Of a stretch of 64,000 bases of DNA, positions 1 to 8,985 are shown in pieces (the first letter of the stretch is position 1; the number at the start of each line of letters is the position of its first letter). Location of the stretch: contig JAUCSD010000001.1 in NCBI GenBank assembly GCA_030445245.1, forward strand, positions 564,671 to 628,670. The letters run 5' to 3'. This DNA is from Candidatus Saccharimonadota bacterium (GTDB lineage Bacteria > Patescibacteriota > Saccharimonadia > Saccharimonadales > Saccharimonadaceae). The notes under the pieces were generated by a model that saw only the letters and a program-made list of their open reading frames with translations, had not been told where the DNA came from and made no database searches. Position numbers and translations under genes: made by a program.

Positions 1-2
1 TA

Positions 3-2981
3 AGTCCAAATATTAAGCCGAACACTGGACCTGCTGGTGGTGGAGATGGAAAAACTGACGCAGAAAGCTATCCGGTATCAAGTGATACCGCCATGGGATG
101 GTATGTAGGTTATGAGACTGCAGGCAAAGATGAAAAACTAGCCTTCGCAATAAGCGCAAAAGAAGCGTGGCAATCAAAATTAAAAAGCGATCTAAAAAAG
201 ATTAACGATACGGGTACGAAGTTTACTAGAGTTTATTTTGTTACAAACCAACACGTAGAAGCGAGTCTTAGGAAAAAGCTTGAGAAGGTTTTGTCGAAGC
301 AATATTCAACTGACGTACATATACTTGATCTCACGTGGATAATTGATAAAGTCTACACCAATAATCGAATTGAACTTGCCATCAAAGCATTGAACATCGA
401 GATTGATACACCTCAAATTATTGAGAATGGTCCAATTGATATGGTTCGCCAACGCAAGATCATTGAGCTTGATAAAGCTATTGAAAATGCGATTAGCTCA
501 GCGAAAGCTAATTATGCCACCGTAAGAGACGCTATCGATTCGGCTGTCTATAGTAGAGAGCAGGAATTGCCTCGCACTGAAGTAGAAGGAAAGCTTGACC
601 GTGCGATAAGGCTTGCCGATAAATACGGCACAGCCAATCAGCGTTTTATGGCGAGATACCAGAAATGTTGGACGGCATTTTGGTATTTTGAAGATTTCCA
701 AGCTGTAAAAGACTGGTATAATGAAGCTCAAAAGTACGCCTTAAAGGCTGGTGAGATTGATAATTTAGAAAAACTTGCTAATCTACGTCAAAACCTTTCT
801 ACGGTAAGGCGTAAAGATAAAAAAATAGTTAGTAAAGCCTTCATAGATAGCAAGACGAAGGCCCTACTTACTGAATTAGAACTAATCGCCCAGAACAAAA
901 ACTCGCCATCAGCCTCGCTATTTGCAAGAGCGATAATCGAAGAGACTAAAATGACTGATAATCTAACATCGGGAAGCTCTATTGATGATAACCTGCGTAA
1001 CCTAGAGGAAATAATGGTTAGCTCTGAAGGATATGCAGGCTTTCCGTTCAAGTCTCTTGCAGAAATTATTGCAATGCTAGGCGATGTAGTTGGCAACAAC
1101 AAGCAGTATGATTCCCTATTCAACAAGATTACCGAAATCACTCAAAAGCGAGAGGGTGAAAAACAATCGGCAAAGATGATATTGGACCGCGCAAAAACTT
1201 TACTTAATCAAGACCAATATTATAAAGCAATACAGGTATTAGGGTCTGCGCTTTCGGATCTGCATAAAGAAGAAACTTTAGAGGAGGCGGCTGAGGCGTT
1301 ATATCTAATGGGTAGCGCCTATGAGCAAGGTGGTTTAACATGGGCGGCAAGAGGCTCCTATCTGAACGTAGCTTCCTTTGAGACAGCTAGGTTTTTTAGA
1401 GAAGATGAAGTCAGTTATATGCAGCTCGGTGCTTACAACGCCATGATAGAGATAGAGCGAAAGTTAGGCCGTCTTCCCCAAGTGATGCAGTGGTACGAGG
1501 TTTTTAACGCATTCTTTGGCATACTGCCGGAGGATGAGTGGGATAAAGAAAAGTTATCCGAAGAACTGCTTATGTCTGACTTAAAAATCGGCTCTGTGTT
1601 ACTCGCAATGCCATCTGTAAATGATAATTTAACAAAACTTATCGACCCTCTAAAAAAGTTAGGGTTAGATAACTCAGTTTTAGCTGTGCAATATCGTATT
1701 GGGCGCGACGATCTATGGCCCACTGAATTCACAGATAACGTTCCGGTCGCAGAACGAGACAAATTCTTTAACGCGTGGGCTCACCAGACTACGCCCAGTC
1801 GAGCCCCCTATGGCGTAGACTACTACGATCAAAAAGAGATCACGCTTCTATCGTCTGTACTCGGTTGCCAAATTACTGTCCATTGTATGCCAAATGACCT
1901 TTTGATAATGACAGGTGAATCAGTCCTTGCAAGTGCCGAAAGTTTCATGTCGACCACACTCCTATATAGGGGAACGGGGACGGAGCCTAGCTTGGATATC
2001 TATATCAAGTCAGATCCTACATTGAAAGGTACAAAGCTAATTTATAACGTCGATAGCGACGAGGCAAAGATCACTATTTCAGTACCTGATTTCAATCCAC
2101 ACAAAATTGCGGTTGAGGATCAAAATGAGCTAGTCGACTCCATTAAAGAAATCGCCATTCATGTAACAGCATTTATCGTAGCTTTCGAGGATACGGAAGA
2201 GTCGTTTAAGCAAATCTTGGGCACGGAAAAGGCTTTTGTTAGATCCGTAAACTTTACATTGAGTTACATAAGGCTAGGCAACGTTATCGGTCATCACCCT
2301 AAATATCGACTCGATGATTGGCTCCCTGAAAGTAAAAAATCCATAACTATGGGCACTAATCCTATATCACCTCTAGGACTTGGCAAAGATAAGCCTATTG
2401 ACTATAACCATTTCGATAAAGAGCAGATAAGCCACAAACAACTCAAGGCGGTGTCTATAATTCGTCAATCATTATGGGACAATGCAGGCTGGCGAGGCAT
2501 GATGTTCGCTTTTGCACCCAGCTTAGATTTACCGCCAGTCCTCGCCTTGATTTTCGATAATTCTACTATTGGTGAAAAGATCTTCCAACAATGGAACGAA
2601 CAATTTGGACACATAGATAAAGATGAAATGATTCGTGTGGCTATTATGCGAAATATTGATCTTCAATACCCCTGTGATTATAGAGTTGGCGTAAGTGCCA
2701 ATATTAAGCGTATTATATCTAAAGATACCATAGTGACAAGTAGTACACGGATACATACTATGACGCCTGACAATACAACCAATCTAGACGGATTTCTTGA
2801 ACGATATAAAAAGAAGGGCAAATACTTGTTTACCGTAGCAACGTTTAATTCTGAAGGTCAACCGATTATTAGAGAGGATTTAGGAATAGTAAAGAAGGAG
2901 CTTATTATTAAAATTCCGAAAGACATCAAAAAGAATGACATGGATGAAGTTTTGTTAGGTAACTCTCGTACAAATGTGTAA
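3..2981 (+). CDS. Large PD-(D/E)XK-like nuclease with TPR-like body, partial (5' end outside window)
   Basis: The frame is open to the left edge, so the ATG at 93 is internal and the gene starts upstream. Residues encoded before position 93 include GGGDGKTDAE, followed after about 20 residues by AFAISAKEAWQSKLKSDLKK and a stretch ending in HILDLTWIIDKV. This layout resembles restriction-endonuclease-like folds, with D and D/E acids and a lysine-rich helix. The middle (about residues 370-440 counted from the internal ATG) is helical and TPR-like. The C-terminal third contains LWDNAGWRGMMF and IFQQWNEQFG, seen in uncharacterised bacterial proteins. Its place beside a secretion operon and restriction genes suggests defence. 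The nuclease assignment is inference from motifs; substrate and trigger are unknown. Confidence 0.6.
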   Translation, partial: SPNIKPNTGPAGGGDGKTDAESYPVSSDTAMGWYVGYETAGKDEKLAFAISAKEAWQSKLKSDLKKINDTGTKFTRVYFVTNQHVEASLRKKLEKVLSKQYSTDVHILDLTWIIDKVYTNNRIELAIKALNIEIDTPQIIENGPIDMVRQRKIIELDKAIENAISSAKANYATVRDAIDSAVYSREQELPRTEVEGKLDRAIRLADKYGTANQRFMARYQKCWTAFWYFEDFQAVKDWYNEAQKYALKAGEIDNLEKLANLRQNLSTVRRKDKKIVSKAFIDSKTKALLTELELIAQNKNSPSASLFARAIIEETKMTDNLTSGSSIDDNLRNLEEIMVSSEGYAGFPFKSLAEIIAMLGDVVGNNKQYDSLFNKITEITQKREGEKQSAKMILDRAKTLLNQDQYYKAIQVLGSALSDLHKEETLEEAAEALYLMGSAYEQGGLTWAARGSYLNVASFETARFFREDEVSYMQLGAYNAMIEIERKLGRLPQVMQWYEVFNAFFGILPEDEWDKEKLSEELLMSDLKIGSVLLAMPSVNDNLTKLIDPLKKLGLDNSVLAVQYRIGRDDLWPTEFTDNVPVAERDKFFNAWAHQTTPSRAPYGVDYYDQKEITLLSSVLGCQITVHCMPNDLLIMTGESVLASAESFMSTTLLYRGTGTEPSLDIYIKSDPTLKGTKLIYNVDSDEAKITISVPDFNPHKIAVEDQNELVDSIKEIAIHVTAFIVAFEDTEESFKQILGTEKAFVRSVNFTLSYIRLGNVIGHHPKYRLDDWLPESKKSITMGTNPISPLGLGKDKPIDYNHFDKEQISHKQLKAVSIIRQSLWDNAGWRGMMFAFAPSLDLPPVLALIFDNSTIGEKIFQQWNEQFGHIDKDEMIRVAIMRNIDLQYPCDYRVGVSANIKRIISKDTIVTSSTRIHTMTPDNTTNLDGFLERYKKKGKYLFTVATFNSEGQPIIREDLGIVKKELIIKIPKDIKKNDMDEVLLGNSRTNV

Positions 2982-2990
2982 AGGATCGCA

Positions 2991-3113
2991 ATGCCCGAAG
3001 AAACAGAACTAGCTGAGACTGAGATGAAACGGGATGCTCGCCTGCTCGCTGAGCTCATTTACGACATTTATCAAGAGAAGAAAAGTAAAGAGAGTCTTCC
3101 AGAGACAGACTGA
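2991..3113 (+). CDS. Small acidic helical protein (40 aa)
   Basis: An ATG nine bases after the stop of the large nuclease-like gene opens a 40-codon frame ending in TGA. The peptide is highly charged (MPEETELAETEMKRDARLL at the start) and predicted helical. The short gap suggests cotranscription with the preceding gene. The AAGGAT just upstream is only a weak ribosome site. Size, charge and position resemble the 56-aa protein in front of the recombinase at 19.1 kb, but the sequences are not clearly related. Function unknown; it could be a regulator or partner of the nuclease-like protein. Confidence 0.4.
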   Translation: MPEETELAETEMKRDARLLAELIYDIYQEKKSKESLPETD

Positions 3114-3206
3114 TCTCTATCGCACATCCACTGTGACGCCTTCTTTTTGGTTTAATGTTAAAATAAACTTCATAATAGTAAGCCTCAACTCAAAGGAAGC
3201 TAAAAA

Positions 3207-3602
3207 ATGGAACACAGAGCAAACAACGAGAAGAACGCACCCCTAAAGGTCAGCAAACTTAATCTCTTAGTAGCTATCGGCGTTGTGGCTGTTCTTGCAT
3301 GCGTTATTGCGGCATTCCTTTTCTTAACTCAACCAGAGCGTTCTGCCGCAAACTTTTGTAATGTAGCGAAAGAACAAAAACCAACCCTTACCAGTGATGT
3401 AGACTATCAAAAGAGATTAGACTCCTATAAAAAGCTTGAATCTGTATCGCCAGATGATATTCGGCCAGACATAACCACCATAAGAAAAGGTTACGAAGTG
3501 ATCGTTCAAGACCCCTCAAAAACACTTAGCGCAGGTTTTGGAATGAGTGGTGCCGAGGGTCGAAGAACTGCCTATATTAACTCGAATTGTAAAGACTTCT
3601 AG
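3207..3602 (+). CDS. Single-pass membrane protein at head of T4SS operon
   Basis: The 131-residue protein has a short charged N-terminus, one hydrophobic helix (about residues 18-41) and a roughly 90-residue soluble part with two cysteines (FCNVA near residue 50 and NSNCKDF at the C-terminus) that could form a disulphide outside the membrane. An AAGGA ribosome site precedes the ATG. It comes just before the pilin-like gene on the same strand, so it is probably part of the secretion locus, perhaps a surface or lipoprotein-like accessory factor. I do not recognise a family. Confidence 0.6.
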   Translation: MEHRANNEKNAPLKVSKLNLLVAIGVVAVLACVIAAFLFLTQPERSAANFCNVAKEQKPTLTSDVDYQKRLDSYKKLESVSPDDIRPDITTIRKGYEVIVQDPSKTLSAGFGMSGAEGRRTAYINSNCKDF

Positions 3603-3697
3603 CCCCCTTTTAGCATAAGCATATTAAGAAACATATTTCCTTTATTTCATAATCTGTTACCATATATGTATAAGTTTATGTGGAGGAGAATACAAAG

Positions 3698-4036
3698 ATG
3701 AGGAATATTAGGAATGCCATCCTGATTATTGGTGTCATTGGAATAGTGGCAGCCTTATTCAATGCAGATGCGGCACTCGCCGTTGATGGCGCAGCTCAAA
3801 CGGAGAGCTTTATAAAAAATATTGTTAAGACACTCGTAGGAATTGCGGGAGCAGTTGCGGTCGTGTTCATGGTGATTGGCGGCTTTCACTACATAACAAG
3901 TTCGGGGCACCCAGAGAAGCTTGATAAGGCAAAGAAAACTCTTCTCTATTCAGGCGTCGGTCTTGTTATTGTTCTTGCGGCATACACAATTGTCGACTTT
4001 GTTGCGGGAATCGCAAAATCATCTTTCGGAGGCTAG
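3698..4036 (+). CDS. VirB2/TrbC-like pilin subunit
   Basis: The start is set at the ATG at 3698 because GGAGGAG at 3682-3688 is a strong ribosome site; the earlier in-frame GTG overlaps that site. The 112-residue product has a signal-like N-terminus ending around ALAVDGA, then two hydrophobic helices separated by a short basic loop (GGFHYITSSGHPEKLDKAKK). This is the size and topology of VirB2/TrbC pilins. The same loop motif recurs at the start of the next gene, three bases downstream. It is the likely pilus subunit of the secretion system. Confidence 0.75.
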   Translation: MRNIRNAILIIGVIGIVAALFNADAALAVDGAAQTESFIKNIVKTLVGIAGAVAVVFMVIGGFHYITSSGHPEKLDKAKKTLLYSGVGLVIVLAAYTIVDFVAGIAKSSFGG

Positions 4037-4039
4037 GGC

Positions 4040-5494
4040 GTGATTCACAGCTTAAGTCTTCTTGCGGATGCGCAAGCCGCTTCTGATACGTTGAAGTCGA
4101 GTATTTCACCGTTATTCTCTACTATGATTACCATAGCAGCTGTTTTGTGTATCTTGTTCGTTGTCTTCGGCGGCTACTACTACATGACGAGTGCGGGTAA
4201 CCCCGAGAAGCTCGAGCGAGCAAAGAAAACATTACGGAACGCTTTTATTGGATTTGTGGTTGTGTTGGGCGCAGGTGCTCTCGTGGCAATTATGCAGAAT
4301 GCATACACCTCAAAACCTGTTAATCCGGTACAGATTACAGCGCAACAACCTAAAGTCGATACATCTGTTGGAATCGGTGATGTAGTTAACGAAGCGATAA
4401 AAGGTTTCGTTAAAGGAATAGTGGATTCAATCGGCAAGCCGATCGTAGATGCGCTGAAGCAGTTCACAACCGCAACCCCTCTTATGGCTCAGAATGGGGC
4501 CGTCTTCAATCTATGGATCGTAATAGTTGCGATTGCTGATGTATTATTCCTATTAGTTATTGGCCTGATCGGATTCAGGATAATGAGCTCCTCAGTAATC
4601 GGGCTTGAAGATGTTGATATTCGTTCTCTCATACCCCAAATCATTCTCGTATTTATAATCGCGAATCTCTCAATCTTTGCAATTGATGCGATCATTACTG
4701 TTTCAAACGCCATGATACAGGCATTACTGATTGGAATGTCTAACGATATCATATGGACGGCTTTAGGCGGACTTATCGTGAGCGCGGCCACTGTGAACAT
4801 CGGCATCCTTCTTTTCATCGTAGTTGCGATTATTCTTGCGGTCATGCTTCTCGTCTACTACCTCAAGCGCCTTATTATTCTCTATATCGGCGCAGTGTTG
4901 TCGCCACTTATCGTTCTCCTATGGCTGCTACCAAGTTTTAGAGATTTTGCCGTGTCGGCAGCCAAAATGTATATCACGACTATCTTCACACTATTCGTAC
5001 AAGTAGTCGTACTCATGTTGGCCGTCTCTTTATTCTCAGGTCTGATTCAAGGCGAAGGTAATCCATTTATGACTGCGCTTCTTGCCATAGCTACACTTTC
5101 CGTCCTACTCTCTACCAATCGAACAATGAACCAGCTCACAATGATGAGCGCCGGCAGCCTCGGCATGAGAAAGCTCGGTAACACATTTGTACGTGGCGTT
5201 AGTCATGTCGCAAGTTCCGTCAAACAGACACCAGCAAAACCAGCCGTATCCGTAGCTTACGCGAGTGGCAATACAGCGAGCATATCCGGTGCACGACCCA
5301 CCATGGCCGCAAGTACAGCATTAGCTACAGGCGAAACCCGTCAAGTTTCTCCAAAGAAAGCTGCTGCTGCATTAACGGACAAGAAAACTCCTGCACGCGA
5401 AGTAGTCGTGTCAGGCGGTGCTAAAAAACCGAATGTCACGATGACCGAAACACCAATTAGAAAAGCGCCACGAATTCCAAAGGGAGGAAAATAA
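4040..5494 (+). CDS. TrbL/VirB6-like polytopic membrane protein with N-terminal pilin-like domain
   Basis: Translation probably starts at GTG 4040, seven bases after GGAGG. Residues about 20-95 repeat the pilin topology of the preceding gene, including GGYYYMTSAGNPEKLERAKK. Residues about 155-375 contain roughly six membrane helices, as in TrbL/VirB6 inner-membrane channel components. The last 110 residues are hydrophilic, rich in Ala, Lys and Pro, and probably cytoplasmic. The stop overlaps the next start (TAATG), implying translational coupling. The pilin-like head fused to a channel-like body suggests a CPR variant in which the channel subunit docks pilin-like modules; that interpretation is inference. 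Confidence 0.75.
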   Translation: MIHSLSLLADAQAASDTLKSSISPLFSTMITIAAVLCILFVVFGGYYYMTSAGNPEKLERAKKTLRNAFIGFVVVLGAGALVAIMQNAYTSKPVNPVQITAQQPKVDTSVGIGDVVNEAIKGFVKGIVDSIGKPIVDALKQFTTATPLMAQNGAVFNLWIVIVAIADVLFLLVIGLIGFRIMSSSVIGLEDVDIRSLIPQIILVFIIANLSIFAIDAIITVSNAMIQALLIGMSNDIIWTALGGLIVSAATVNIGILLFIVVAIILAVMLLVYYLKRLIILYIGAVLSPLIVLLWLLPSFRDFAVSAAKMYITTIFTLFVQVVVLMLAVSLFSGLIQGEGNPFMTALLAIATLSVLLSTNRTMNQLTMMSAGSLGMRKLGNTFVRGVSHVASSVKQTPAKPAVSVAYASGNTASISGARPTMAASTALATGETRQVSPKKAAAALTDKKTPAREVVVSGGAKKPNVTMTETPIRKAPRIPKGGK

Positions 5495-6003
5495 TGAGGA
5501 TCTCTATTGTCCCAGCTCAGATTACGACGGTTGAAGATAAGATTGCCGGTAATGTTTCCGTGCAGCAGGCGATGCTATTGGGTATCCCTATCCTTTTCGG
5601 ATTCCTTATCGCACTGCTATTTCCACCATCAGGACAGTTCGTCGCCTACAAGATAGCGATTGTCATCACTCTGTTTGCCATATGTAGCTCACTGGCAATA
5701 CGTATAAAAGACAGGATCGTTGCACAGTGGCTTAAACTGTTCGTCATCTACTCTGCCCGACCGCTTCATTATGTTTACGACAAAAACTCTTCTTATCTCC
5801 GTACTCCTGACATGACAGAAGAGCCTATTCAAAAAGAAGCGAAAGACACGCAATCACCTAAAAAATTAACCTTTGTTCAAAATAACATTTCACCAAGAGA
5901 GTTTGTACGCCTAGAACAGTTTGCTACGGACGCTAGGGCTGGTATTAGATTCGAGGTTGGGAAAAAAGGAGAACTCAATGTTCACGTTACCGAAGTTAAA
6001 TAA
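5494..6003 (+). CDS. PrgI-family T4SS membrane protein
   Basis: The 169-residue protein begins with a conserved-looking segment (VPAQITTVEDKIAGNVS), followed by two adjacent membrane helices (about 28-70) and a cytoplasmic C-terminal tail. This is the layout of the PrgI family that precedes TraC/VirB4 genes in Gram-positive and CPR conjugation loci, where it fills a VirB3-like role. AGGGAGG gives a strong ribosome site and the start overlaps the previous stop by one base. Its 3' end overlaps the next gene by 26 bases. Confidence 0.75.
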   Translation: MRISIVPAQITTVEDKIAGNVSVQQAMLLGIPILFGFLIALLFPPSGQFVAYKIAIVITLFAICSSLAIRIKDRIVAQWLKLFVIYSARPLHYVYDKNSSYLRTPDMTEEPIQKEAKDTQSPKKLTFVQNNISPREFVRLEQFATDARAGIRFEVGKKGELNVHVTEVK

Positions 6004-6592
6004 AAAAGGATCTGCCCGTCACCAGATTGCCATAAAAGGCGTTGAGGATAGCGTACTGCTACTTCCCAATAATGAATATAGGGTCATCATTGAAACATCA
6101 TCCATTAACTTTCACCTGATGAGTGAAAACGAGCAAGATGCCGTGGTTGATATCTACAAAGCGTTTCTAAACTCACTTTCCTTCCCTATTCAAATACTGC
6201 AAAAAGTTCGCGCACTTGATCTAGACGACTACCTACAAAGTTTTGAGGATAAGAAGAAAAGTGAAACGGTCGAGGTGTATAAGAATCAGATTGATGGCTA
6301 TACAAAATATGTGAAGTCGCTCGTAAAGACAAATAAGATTCTCTCACGACAGTTCTATATCGTTATCCCCTATCACACCAAAGGAAAAGAAGACCTAGAA
6401 ATAGCACGTGAGCAATTAGCCAATCGCCTTGCGATCGTAGAGAAAGGACTCGGTAATGTCGGTATAAAAACACGGCTGCTGAGTAGCCTTGAACTACTCG
6501 ACTTATTCTATAGCTCCTACAATTCGACCGATGCTAAACAACAGCCCTTAACACAGCAAACAATTGATCTACTACAGAAGAATTATTTCTAA
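5978..6592 (+). CDS. TraC-like domain protein (split VirB4 N-terminal partner)
   Basis: The ATG at 5978 is preferred over upstream in-frame starts because AAGGAG lies just before it, inside the end of the PrgI gene. The 204-residue soluble protein resembles the N-terminal TraC-like part of VirB4 ATPases, with a central basic, helical segment (SFEDKKKSETVEVYKNQI). In CPR loci this part is often a separate gene ahead of the ATPase gene. It ends nine bases before the VirB4 start. A role in docking the ATPase to the membrane complex is inferred from position. Confidence 0.65.
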   Translation: MFTLPKLNKKGSARHQIAIKGVEDSVLLLPNNEYRVIIETSSINFHLMSENEQDAVVDIYKAFLNSLSFPIQILQKVRALDLDDYLQSFEDKKKSETVEVYKNQIDGYTKYVKSLVKTNKILSRQFYIVIPYHTKGKEDLEIAREQLANRLAIVEKGLGNVGIKTRLLSSLELLDLFYSSYNSTDAKQQPLTQQTIDLLQKNYF

Positions 6593-6601
6593 AGGACTGT
6601 C

Positions 6602-8353
6602 ATGAAATTAATAAACCCAATTACAAAGATCCAAGAAATTCAACATGAACGTGAGGCGAAACCAAAGCAGCACACCCTCAGCTATGGTGAACAAGACCCG
6701 ATGGATATCATTTCCTATGCTGGCATGAAGGAGCAACCTGACCACCTCATCATTGACGGGCAGTTCCGGCGTACTATTTTTCTGTCCGGCTATCCATTTA
6801 CCGCCGAAGTTGGCTGGCTTGATTCACTCACCCACCTGAATCATGACATCGACGTGTCCTACCACGTCGAACAGGCCGACTCGAACGAAGCACTTAAGAA
6901 ACTTGAGAAGAAGATCACTCAGCTTGAGTCAATGAAGCGCTCAAAGCTACGGGATGGTGGCATTATCGGATCTGAGATTACCGATCCTCTCGACTCCGCT
7001 ATAGAATTACGCGATGCGATTCGTCGTGGTCAACAACGACTTTTCCATGTCTCTATCTATGCAACACTGATTGCCGACTCGCTAGAAGAATTGAACGATA
7101 TAACTAACAGTCTCAAATCATCGCTTAGCGCTCGTCTGTTTTACATAAAGACCGCTCAGTACCAGCAAGTAGAGGGATTGCAATCTACCCTGCCTCGCGG
7201 CGAAAACGTTTTGGCTCAGCGTCGTAACTTAGATAGTGAGACCGCAGCTCTAACTTTTCCGTTTGTCTCCTCCGAATTAGTACAGCCGGGCGGTATTCTT
7301 TATGGCGTCAATAACTCAAACAATTCATTGGTCATCATTGATAGGTTTAGTCTCCATAACGCCAATAGCATTACTTTTGCACAATCTGGTAGCGGTAAGA
7401 GTTATACAACAAAAGTAGAAATCCTTCGCCAGCTCATGCAAGGGACAAAAGTAATTGTTATTGACCCAGAACGTGAATACCAGAATCTCACTAGTTCTGT
7501 TGGTGGAGCGTATATCAAACTATCGGCCCAATCAGATCAGAAGATTAACCCATTCGATATGGCGACCACGTCCCGCAGTACCGAGCAGTTATCTGCCCAC
7601 GCACAGGACTTAACCGATGTCGTTGCCTTAATGGTAGATGGACTGAGCGCACCAGAAAAAGCAGCACTCGACAAAGCTATTCTTGCCGTGTACTCCTTAA
7701 AGTTGAAAAATCCGCCTATTCTCGAAGATCTATATAAACAACTCAAGAAGATGAAAGAAGTGGAACTTTGTAAACGGCTTGAAAAGTATATAACGGGCTC
7801 ACTCGCAAATGTTTTTAACCACCAGACAAGTATCAACCTTGAAAACCGTCTCGTCGTGTTTGATATCAAGGACTTACCGGAGTCGATCCGACAAATCATG
7901 ATGATGATCGTCGCCAACTTCGTGCAAAATACCGTTAAACTAAATCCTCAGAAGCGAATGCTTGTCATTGATGAAGGTTGGATGCTTCTCGAACATGAAG
8001 AAACTGCTCGTTTCGTGGCAGGCCTCGTTCGCCGTGCTCGTAAGTACGGACTTGGTGTCTCAATTATCACTCAGCAAGCTAATGACTTCTTGTCTAACAA
8101 ATATGGTCGTGCGATCGCCTCGCAAAGTTCACTCCGTATTCTCATGCGCCAGGATACGACAACGATTGAGCAAGTGACAAAAGAATTCCGACTTAGTGAC
8201 TATGAGAAATCCTATCTCCTCACGAGTGACCGTGGCGATGCCTTGATCATTGCCGACCAGCAGCACGTTTCCCTTCACGTCACCGCCTCAGCCGAAGAAC
8301 ATCCTCTTATTACTACTAACCCACTAGAAACGTTACCAAAAAGAGACGATTAA
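6602..8353 (+). CDS. VirB4/TraC-type conjugation ATPase
   Basis: The 583-residue ATPase has Walker A SGSGKSYTTK at about residues 260-269, a following VIVIDPEREYQ strand and Walker B MLVIDEGW at about 452-459, then SIITQQANDF, a sensor-like segment typical of VirB4. It powers pilus assembly and substrate transfer at the inner membrane. The N-terminus is short because the TraC-like portion is encoded by the preceding gene. It is followed after three bases by the M23 peptidase gene, in one operon. Confidence 0.9.
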   Translation: MKLINPITKIQEIQHEREAKPKQHTLSYGEQDPMDIISYAGMKEQPDHLIIDGQFRRTIFLSGYPFTAEVGWLDSLTHLNHDIDVSYHVEQADSNEALKKLEKKITQLESMKRSKLRDGGIIGSEITDPLDSAIELRDAIRRGQQRLFHVSIYATLIADSLEELNDITNSLKSSLSARLFYIKTAQYQQVEGLQSTLPRGENVLAQRRNLDSETAALTFPFVSSELVQPGGILYGVNNSNNSLVIIDRFSLHNANSITFAQSGSGKSYTTKVEILRQLMQGTKVIVIDPEREYQNLTSSVGGAYIKLSAQSDQKINPFDMATTSRSTEQLSAHAQDLTDVVALMVDGLSAPEKAALDKAILAVYSLKLKNPPILEDLYKQLKKMKEVELCKRLEKYITGSLANVFNHQTSINLENRLVVFDIKDLPESIRQIMMMIVANFVQNTVKLNPQKRMLVIDEGWMLLEHEETARFVAGLVRRARKYGLGVSIITQQANDFLSNKYGRAIASQSSLRILMRQDTTTIEQVTKEFRLSDYEKSYLLTSDRGDALIIADQQHVSLHVTASAEEHPLITTNPLETLPKRDD

Positions 8354-8356
8354 TCT

Positions 8357-8980
8357 ATGCAGTACGTCAAAATAGCTTCAGCCCTCTACTCATTCCGAAG
8401 AGAAATAGGTGTGGTTATTGGCGTACTAGCTTTAATAATAATTCTTCCCATCTTTGCGGTAATTGGATTACTGAACAACGGCGTTCAGGGCGCGTCAGAC
8501 GCGCTCGTGTCTGTCGACCCTGTCACGCACAAAGTTGAGGTACGCGACGCTAAGGGAGCGCTTATAACAACGATGGATGCGACGACGACATGGCCTATCA
8601 AAGGTGTGGTCACTCAGGAGTTTGGCCACCCTAATCCTCCATATCAAGTAGGTCACACGGGAATAGATATCGACGGAGGTAACGGATCATCAGCTACCGT
8701 CTTCATGGCCGGAAAAGTGTTGAAAGTCGGCAATGTTCTAGAGGGCTGCGGAAATCACTGTGTCATTGTCGATCATGGTTTTGGCATTACCTCTATTTAT
8801 GCCCACATGTCAGCCTACATGGTCTCCGTCGGCCAGCAAGTGAAACCCGGTGACGTTATTGGTCATGAGGGTGCTGAAGGTTGGGCTACGGGTCCACATC
8901 TTCACTTTGAAATACAAATAGCTCACATTCCCGTAAATCCACGAATTTTTATGGTCGGTAACCCACCGCCAAGGAATTAA
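8357..8980 (+). CDS. Membrane-anchored M23 (LytM-type) peptidase of the T4SS
   Basis: The 207-residue protein has one N-terminal membrane helix (about 17-40) and an extracytoplasmic M23 domain. Zinc-binding residues are visible: H100 and D104 in GHTGIDIDG, and the HLH triplet at 181-183 in GPHLHFEI. Such endopeptidases cut peptide crosslinks in peptidoglycan. Its position between the VirB4 and coupling-protein genes makes it the likely VirB1-equivalent that opens the wall for the transfer channel. All catalytic residues are present. Function from family; wall-opening role from context. Confidence 0.85.
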   Translation: MQYVKIASALYSFRREIGVVIGVLALIIILPIFAVIGLLNNGVQGASDALVSVDPVTHKVEVRDAKGALITTMDATTTWPIKGVVTQEFGHPNPPYQVGHTGIDIDGGNGSSATVFMAGKVLKVGNVLEGCGNHCVIVDHGFGITSIYAHMSAYMVSVGQQVKPGDVIGHEGAEGWATGPHLHFEIQIAHIPVNPRIFMVGNPPPRN

Positions 8981-8985
8981 AGAAT

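Noticed and set aside
93-2981. ATG at 93 as the start of the large nuclease-like gene
   Set aside because: The frame is open to the edge and the upstream codons encode a conserved-looking acidic motif, so the gene continues beyond the window.
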